DNA of 33,452 nt from Saccoglossus kowalevskii (Eukaryota; Hemichordata; Enteropneusta; Harrimaniidae), in NCBI RefSeq assembly GCF_000003605.2, contig NW_003118718.1:1-33452 (forward strand), in the 5' to 3' direction. A model generated the notes under the pieces. The model had not been told where the DNA came from, ran no database searches, and worked only from the letters and a program-made list of their open reading frames with translations. Position numbers and translations under genes: made by a program. Shown here piece after piece: positions 28,194-33,452 of this stretch. Numbering within the stretch: the stretch's first letter is position 1; every line of letters starts with the position of its first letter.

Positions 28194-28395
28194 ACTCAAT
28201 TTCTACAGTTTTAAGTACCATAATAAAATTGCATTCTTGCTCGTTGCCAGATTTTGATTGTTGAGCAGTTAACACTCGTCTTGAATTACCATTTCTATCT
28301 CGATTAACATATAACCATGTTCGCAGCATTAGTAAGTAATTTTCACATGTGGTCTAACACCTGGCCTAGCTAAATTACGCTGTCCATAATACATA

Positions 28396-28477
28396 GACGA
28401 GGTGGCCGAGTGGTTAAGGCGATGGACTGCTAATCCATTTTGCTCTGCACGCGTGGGTTCGAATCCCATCCTCGTCG
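28396..28477 (+). tRNA. tRNA-Ser(GCT) with internal TTTT
   Basis: T45 creates TTTT at 28438-28441 in the variable arm; otherwise consensus. Counterpart of 6904, without its A30. A family D spacer follows. Confidence 0.76.
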
Positions 28478-28685
28478 ACTTAATTTCTGCAGTTTTTAAG
28501 TACCATAATAAAATTGCAATCATGCTCGGTGCCAGATTTTGATTGTTGAGCAGTTAACACTCGTCTTGAATTACCATTTCTATCTCGATTATCATATAAC
28601 CATGTTCGCAGCATTGGTAAGTAATTTTCACATGTGGTCTAACACCTGGCCTAGCTAAATTCGTTACGCTGTGCATAAGTACGTA

Positions 28686-28767
28686 GAGGAGGTGGCCGAG
28701 TGGGTAAGGCGATGGACTGCTAATCCATTGTGTTCTGCACGCATGGGTTCGAATCCCATCCTCGTCG
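28686..28767 (+). tRNA. tRNA-Ser(GCT), partial C-haplotype, G3
   Basis: G3 acceptor mismatch, with G19, T48 and A58. Counterpart of 7194, without C47. A family C spacer follows. Confidence 0.7.
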
Positions 28768-28971
28768 ACGTGATTCTACACTTTTAAGTTCCATTATGAA
28801 ATTACCATCATGCTTTTGCATATTTTGAATGTTGAGTAGATAACACTCATCTTGAATTACCACTTCGATCTCGATTAGCATATAATCATGTTCGCAGCAT
28901 TGGTAAGTAATTTTCACATGTGGTCTAACACCTGGTCTAGCTAAATTCTTTACGCACTGCAAATGTACGTA

Positions 28972-29053
28972 GACGAGGTGGCCGAGTGGTTAAGGCGATG
29001 GACTGCTAATCCATTGTGCTCTGCACGCGTGGGTTCGAATCCCATCCTCGTCG
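28972..29053 (+). tRNA. tRNA-Ser-GCT: tRNA-Ser(GCT), consensus copy before B spacer
   Basis: Exact consensus, and the only one that precedes a family B spacer. The spacer has the private acacacgtcctg. Confidence 0.95.
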
Positions 29054-29257
29054 ACGTGATTCTACAGTTTTAAGTACCATTATGAAATTACCATCATTCT
29101 CTTGCAGATTTTGATTGCTGAGTAGTTAACACACGTCCTGAATTACAATTTCGATCTCGATTATCATATAACCATGTTCGCAGCATTGATAAGTAATTTT
29201 CACATGTGGTCTAACACCTGGCCTAGCTAAATTAGTTACGCTGTCCGCTATTACGTA

Positions 29258-29339
29258 GATGCGGTGGCCGAGTGGTTAAGGCGATGGACTGCTAATCCAT
29301 TGTGCTCTGCACGCGTGGGTTCGAATCCCATCCTCGTCG
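29258..29339 (+). tRNA. tRNA-Ser(GCT), C5 variant
   Basis: C5 breaks an acceptor pair and T3 is present. The spacer is family A with a missing base at its start (atcaattt). Confidence 0.74.
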
Positions 29340-29545
29340 ATCAATTTCTACAGTTTTAAGTACCATAATGAAATTGCAATCATGCTCGTTGCCAGATATT
29401 GATTGTCGAGCAGTTAACACTGGTCTTGAATTACCATTTCTATCTAGATTATCATATAACCATGTTCGCAGCATTGGTAAGTAATTTTCACATGTGGTCT
29501 AACACCTGGCCTAGCTAAATTCGTTACGCTGTGCATAAGTACGTA

Positions 29546-29627
29546 GACGAGGTGGCCGAGTGGGTAAGGCGATGGACTGCTAATCCATTCTGTTCTGCAC
29601 GCATGGGTTCGAATCCCATCCTCGTCG
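29546..29627 (+). tRNA. tRNA-Ser-GCT: tRNA-Ser(GCT), C-haplotype
   Basis: Clean haplotype. A family C spacer follows with a private attttgtatg. Confidence 0.8.
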
Positions 29628-29831
29628 ACGTGATTCTACACTTTTAAGTTCCATTATGAAATTACCATCATGCTTTTGCATATTTTGTATGTTGAGTAGA
29701 TAACACTCATCTTGAATTACCACTTCGATCTCGATTAGCATATAATCATGTTCGCAACATTGGTAAGTAATTTTCACATGTGGTCTAACACCTGCTCTAG
29801 CTAAATTCGTTACGCTGTGCAAATGTACGTA

Positions 29832-29913
29832 GATGAGGTGGCCGAGTGGTTAAGGCGATGGACTGCTAATCCATTGTGCTCTGCACGCGTGGGTTCGAAT
29901 CCCATCCTCGTCG
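29832..29913 (+). tRNA. tRNA-Ser-GCT: tRNA-Ser(GCT), T3 copy
   Basis: Differs only by T3, but unlike most T3 copies its 5' flank is gcaaatgtacgta rather than ccacaatt. A family A spacer follows. Confidence 0.95.
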
Positions 29914-30120
29914 ACTCAATTTCTACAGTTTTAAGTACCATAATAAAATTGCAATCATGCTCATTGCCAGATTTTGATTGTTGAGCAGTTAACACTCGTC
30001 TTGAATTACCATTTCTATCTCGATTATCATATAACCATGTTCGCAGCATTAGTAAGTAATTTTCACATGTGGTCTAACACCTGGTCTAGCTAAATTTTTT
30101 ACGCAGTGCAAAAGCACGTA

Positions 30121-30202
30121 GACGAGGTGGCCGAGTGGTTAAGGCGATGGACTGCTAATCCATTGTGCTCTGCATGCGTGGGTTCGAATCCCATCCTCGT
30201 CG
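30121..30202 (+). tRNA. tRNA-Ser-GCT: tRNA-Ser(GCT), near consensus
   Basis: T55 only. The 5' flank is aaattttttacgcagtgcaaaagcacgta. A family D spacer follows, in which one-base indels begin near 30344. Confidence 0.92.
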
Positions 30203-30411
30203 ACTTAATTTCTACAGTTTTTAAGTACCATAATAAAATTGCAATCATGCTCGGTGCCAGATTTTGATTGTTGAGCAGTTAACACTCGTCTTGAATTACC
30301 ATTTCTATCTCGATTATCATATAACCATGTTCGCAGCATTGGTAAAGTAATTTTCACATGTGGTCTAACACCTGCCCTAGCTAAATTCGTTATGCTGTGC
30401 ATAAGTACGTA

Positions 30412-30492
30412 GACGAGTGGCCGAGTGGTTAAGCGATGGACTGCTAATCCATTGTGCTTCTGCACGCGTGGGTTCGAATCCCATCCTCGTCG
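30412..30492 (+). pseudogene. tRNA-Ser(GCT) with three one-base indels
   Basis: At 81 nt, it has one G lost in the acceptor stem, one lost in the D arm and one T gained in the variable arm. It lies in an indel-rich patch, so a consensus error over an intact gene is possible. A family B spacer with more indels follows. Confidence 0.7.
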
Positions 30493-30700
30493 ACGTGATT
30501 CTACAGTTTAAAGTACCATTATGAAATTACCATCATCTCTTGCAGATTTGATTGCTGAGTTGTTAACACTCGTCTGAATTACAATTACAATTTCGATCTC
30601 GATTATCATATAACCCATGTTCGCAGCATTGATAAGTAATTTTCACATGTGGTCTAACACCTGGCCTAGCTAAATTCGTTACGCTGTCCACAATTACGTA

Positions 30701-30782
30701 GATGAGGTGGCCGAGTGGTTAAGGCGATGGACTGCTAATCCATTGTGCTCTGCGCGCGTGAGTTCGAATCCCATCCTCGTCG
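30701..30782 (+). tRNA. tRNA-Ser(GCT), G54/A61 variant
   Basis: T3, G54 and A61. The family A spacer has gcagcttggtaag and ctaaaacctg, as after 20614, showing a block copy 10,087 bp apart. Confidence 0.73.
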
Positions 30783-30988
30783 ACTCAATTTCTACAGTTT
30801 TAAGTACCATAATAAAATTGCAATCATGCTCGTTGCCAGATTTTGATTGTTGAGCAGTTAACACTCGTCTTGAATTACCATTTCTATCTCGATTATCATA
30901 TAACCATGTTCGCAGCTTGGTAAGTAATTTTCACATGTGGTCTAAAACCTGACCTAGCTAAATTCGTTACGCTGTGCATAAGTACGTA

Positions 30989-31070
30989 GACGAGGTGGCC
31001 GAGTGGGTAAGGCGATGGACTGCTAATCCATTCTGTTCTGCACGCATGGGTTCGAATCCCATCCTCGTCT
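30989..31070 (+). tRNA. tRNA-Ser(GCT), C-haplotype, T discriminator
   Basis: Clean haplotype except T82 in place of the G discriminator. A family C spacer follows. Confidence 0.75.
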
Positions 31071-31274
31071 ACGTGATTCTACACTTTTAAGTTCCATTAT
31101 GAAATTACCATCATGCTTTTGCATATTTTGAACGTTGAGTAGATAACACTCATCTTGAATTACCACTTCGATCTCGATTAGCATATAATCATGTTCGCAG
31201 CATTGGTAAGTAATTTTCACATGTGGTCTAACACCTGGTCTAGCTAAATTCGTTACGCTGTGCATAAGTACGTA

Positions 31275-31356
31275 GACGAGGTGGCTGAGTGGTTAAGGCG
31301 ATGGACTGCTAATCCATTGTGCTCTGCACGCGTGGGTTCGAATCCCATCCTCGTCG
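31275..31356 (+). tRNA. tRNA-Ser-GCT: tRNA-Ser(GCT), T12 variant
   Basis: T12 is the only change, a D-stem wobble in the A box. A family B spacer follows with gagttgtt. Confidence 0.87.
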
Positions 31357-31562
31357 ACGTGATTCTACAGTTTTAAGTACCATTATGAAATTACCATCAT
31401 TCTCTTGCAGATTTTTATTGCTGAGTTGTTAACACTCGTCCTGAATTACAATTTCGATCTCGATTATCATATAACCATGTTCGCAGCATTGATAAGTTAA
31501 TTTTCACATGTGGTCTAACACCTGGCCTAGCTAAATTCGTTTACGCTGTCCACAATTACGTA

Positions 31563-31644
31563 GATGAGGTGGCCGATAGGTTAAGGCGATGGACTGCTAA
31601 TCAATTGTGCTCTGCACGCGTGGGTTCGAATCCCATCCTCGTCG
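31563..31644 (+). tRNA. tRNA-Ser(GCT), A-box variant
   Basis: T15/A16 (GATAGG A box, as at 11103), A41 (anticodon-stem mismatch) and T3. A D' spacer follows. Confidence 0.68.
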
Positions 31645-31852
31645 ACTCAATTTCTACAGTTTTTAAGTACCATAATAAAATTGCAATCATGCGCGGTGCC
31701 AGATTTTGATTGTTGAGCAGTTAACACTCGTCTTGAATTACCATTTCTATCTCGATTATCATATAACCATGTTCGCAGCATTGGTAAGTAATTTTCACAT
31801 GTGGTCTAACCCCTGGCCTAGCTAAATTCGTTACGCTGTCCATAAGTACAGA

Positions 31853-31934
31853 GACGAGGTGGCCGAGTGGTTAAGGCGATGGACTGCTAATCCATTGTGC
31901 TCTGCACGCGTGGGTTCGAATCCCATCATCGTCG
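31853..31934 (+). tRNA. tRNA-Ser(GCT), A76 variant
   Basis: The only change is A76, a G-A acceptor mismatch, as at 8635 and 19163. A family D spacer follows. Confidence 0.76.
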
Positions 31935-32142
31935 ACTTAATTTCTACAGTTTTTAAGTACCATAATAAAATTGCAATCATGCTCGGTGCCAGATTTTGAT
32001 TGTTGAGCAGTTAACACTCGTCTTGAATTACCATTTCTATCTCGATTATCATATAACCATGTTCGCAGCATTGGTAAGTAATTTTCACATGTGGTCTAAC
32101 ACCTGATCTAGCTAAATTCGTTACGCTGTGCAAATGTACGTA

Positions 32143-32224
32143 GACGAGGTGGCCGAGTGGTTAAGGCGATGGACTGCTAATCCATTGCGCTCTGCACGCG
32201 TGGGTACGAATCCCATCCTCGTCG
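32143..32224 (+). tRNA. tRNA-Ser(GCT), C46/A64 variant
   Basis: C46 and A64 as at 10530 and 18584. A family B spacer follows, starting acctgattc with gaattataatttcg. Confidence 0.7.
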
Positions 32225-32428
32225 ACCTGATTCTACAGTTTTAAGTACCATTATGAAATTACCATCATTCTCTTGCAGATTTTGATTGCTGAGTAGTTAA
32301 CACTCGTCCTGAATTATAATTTCGATCTCGATTATCATATAACCATGTTCGCAGCATTGATAAGTAATTTTCACATGTGGTCTAACACCTGGCCTAGCTA
32401 AATTAGTTACGCTGTCCACAATTACGTA

Positions 32429-32510
32429 GACGAGGTGGCCGAGTGGGTAAGGCGATGGACTGCTAATCCATTGTGCTCTGCACGCGTGGGTTCGAATCCC
32501 ATCCTCGTCG
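32429..32510 (+). tRNA. tRNA-Ser-GCT: tRNA-Ser(GCT), G19 only
   Basis: The only change is G19 in the variable part of the D loop, so it should be functional. A D spacer follows with a C-like gagtagataac. Confidence 0.91.
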
Positions 32511-32718
32511 ACTTAATTTCTACAGTTTTTAAGCACCATAATAAAATTGCAATCATGCTCGGTGCCAGATTTTGATTGTTGAGTAGATAACACTCGTCTT
32601 GAATTACCATTTCTATCTCGATTATCATATAGTCATGTTCGCAGCATTGGTAAGTAATTTTCACATGTGGTCTAACACCTGGCCTAGCTAAATTCGTTAC
32701 GCTGTGCATAAGTACGTA

Positions 32719-32800
32719 GATGAGGTGGCCGAGTGGTTAAGGCGATGGACTGCTAATCCATTGTGCTCTGCACGCGTGGGTTCGAATCCCATCCTCGTCG
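32719..32800 (+). tRNA. tRNA-Ser-GCT: tRNA-Ser(GCT), T3 copy
   Basis: Differs only by T3, with a gcataagtacgta 5' flank. A family A spacer follows with a B-like ttaccatcatg. Confidence 0.95.
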
Positions 32801-33007
32801 ACTCAATTTCTACAGTTTTAAGTACCATAATAAAATTACCATCATGTTCGTTGCCAGATTTTGATTGTTGAGCAGTTAACACTCGTCTTGAATTACCATT
32901 TCTATCTCGATTATCATATAACCATGTTCGCAGCATTGGTAAGTAATTTTCACATGTGGTCTAACACCTGGCCTAGCTAAATTCGTTATGCTGTGCATAA
33001 GTACGTA

Positions 33008-33089
33008 AACGAGGTGGCCGAGTGGTTAAGGCGATGGACTGCTAATCCATTGTGCTCTGCACGCGTGGGTTCGAATCCCATCCTCGTCG
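33008..33089 (+). tRNA. tRNA-Ser(GCT), A1 variant
   Basis: A1 in place of G1 leaves an A-C mismatch at the end of the acceptor stem and alters the 5' processing site. A family B spacer follows. Confidence 0.78.
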
Positions 33090-33293
33090 ACGTGATTCTA
33101 CAGTTTTAAGTACCATTATGAAATTACCATCATTCTCTTGCAGATTTTGATTGCTGAGTTGTTAACACTCGTCCTGAATTACAATTTCGATCTCGATTAT
33201 CATATAACCATGTTCGCAGCATTGATAAGTACTTTTCACATGTGGTCTAACACCTGGTCTAGCTAAATTCGTTACGCTGTGCAAATGTACGTA
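33090..33293 (+). repeat. Representative family B spacer
   Basis: This is a 204-bp spacer starting acgtgattctacag with TTTT 15-18 nt after the gene. Diagnostic segments are taccattatgaaattaccat, cattctcttgcag, attgctgag and gtcctgaattacaatttcg. The rest joins the common 5' flank. Confidence 0.9.
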
Positions 33294-33375
33294 GACGAGG
33301 TGGCCGAGTGGTTAAGGCGATGGACTGCTAATCCATTGTGCTCTGCACGCGTGGGTTCGAATCCCATCCTCGTCG
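33294..33375 (+). tRNA. tRNA-Ser-GCT: tRNA-Ser(GCT), consensus copy
   Basis: Exact consensus and the last complete gene. The family D spacer that follows (T5 present, private acgctattataaaattg) is cut by the window edge. Confidence 0.96.
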
Positions 33376-33452
33376 ACTTAATTTCAACAGTTTTTAAGTA
33401 CGCTATTATAAAATTGCAATCATGCTCGGTGCCAGATTTTGATTGTTGAGCA

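Larger units (their letters stand above)
1..33452 (+). repeat. Tandem array of tRNA-Ser(GCT) gene units
   Basis: The whole window is a head-to-tail array of units made of one 82-bp tRNA gene and a 204-208-bp AT-rich spacer. Unit length is quantised at 286, 289 or 290 bp according to spacer family. 117 gene loci are present, all in the same orientation, and one further unit has lost its gene. No unique sequence interrupts the array and neither edge reaches a boundary. Because 286 and 289 leave remainder 1 and 290 leaves remainder 2 when divided by 3, no reading frame runs through the units. Dispersed SINE insertion is unlikely: there are no poly-A tails or target-site duplications, and the spacers align with each other along their full length. 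Confidence 0.98.

Noticed and set aside
1-33452. CRISPR-like array
   Set aside because: The 82-bp repeat is a tRNA gene and the 204-208-bp spacers are related to each other, unlike CRISPR spacers. No cas genes are present.
1-33452. tRNA-derived SINE cluster
   Set aside because: Units abut with no poly-A tails or target-site duplications, all in one orientation, and many tRNA parts are intact with terminators in a normal place.
1-33452. Bacterial, phage or organelle tRNA cluster
   Set aside because: No encoded CCA, Pol III style T-run stops, a eukaryote-type serine tRNA sequence and a long non-coding tandem array all argue for a nuclear eukaryotic origin.
1-33452. A regular higher-order repeat of fixed period
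   Set aside because: The order of spacer families is irregular. Only local blocks of 1-8 units recur, with units gained or lost inside them.

Overview
The window is one uninterrupted head-to-tail array of tRNA-Ser genes with anticodon GCT, which reads AGC/AGU codons. I count 117 gene loci, all on the + strand. Each is about 82 bp and lies in a unit of 286-290 bp. Both window edges fall inside units, so the array is longer than 33.4 kb. I find no protein-coding gene, rRNA, CRISPR array or transposase. The consensus gene has a full class II cloverleaf: 7-bp acceptor stem, long variable arm with a GTGC/GCAC stem, perfect internal A and B boxes, no encoded CCA, no intron, and a run of 4-5 T about 15-20 nt downstream. 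These are eukaryotic RNA polymerase III features. The consensus looks like the animal tRNA-Ser-GCT as I remember it, so an animal nuclear genome is the best guess. The species cannot be told from this sequence.

Numbering used throughout: positions 1-82 are linear positions in the 82-nt consensus gene (anticodon 34-36, A box 8-18, B box 61-71, discriminator 82). Stem pairs are acceptor 1-7 with 81-75, D 10-12 with 25-23, anticodon 27-31 with 43-39, variable arm 45-48 with 55-52, and T 58-62 with 74-70. Twelve copies match the consensus exactly. Eight more differ only by T3, which gives a T-G wobble. About 10 are clearly broken by indels or deletion, and the rest carry one to five substitutions.

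The spacers fall into four families, named by their first bases after the gene. Family A (starts actcaa, T4, 289-bp unit), family B (starts acgtgattctacag, T4, 286 bp), family C (starts acgtgattctacac, T4, 286 bp) and family D (starts acttaa, T5, 290 bp; D' is the same with actcaa). The roughly 110 bp just 3' of each gene differ between families. The roughly 100 bp just 5' of the next gene are nearly the same in all of them. Gene variants travel with their 3' spacer. A G19/C45/T48/A58 haplotype (here the C-haplotype) goes with family C. Lesions in the T arm and B box go with family B. Families A and D carry most of the intact genes.

Region by region the order of families is irregular, but multi-unit blocks recur: 5177-7480 with 27248-28971, 7481-8137 with 25519-26175, 15130-16856 with 22913-24063, 16856-17718 with 17719-18583, and 20614-21269 with 30701-31356. 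This points to unequal exchange and block amplification. Four units have large rearrangements: an internal duplication at 4865, a lost gene at 8876, a half gene at 24477 and a short spacer at 25105. Patches of one-base indels, the worst at 19.1-19.46 kb, look more like poor consensus sequence than biology. Three copies have changed anticodons (TCT at 3998, GAT at 13689 and 19473). The one at 19473 is otherwise intact and could misread isoleucine codons as serine.
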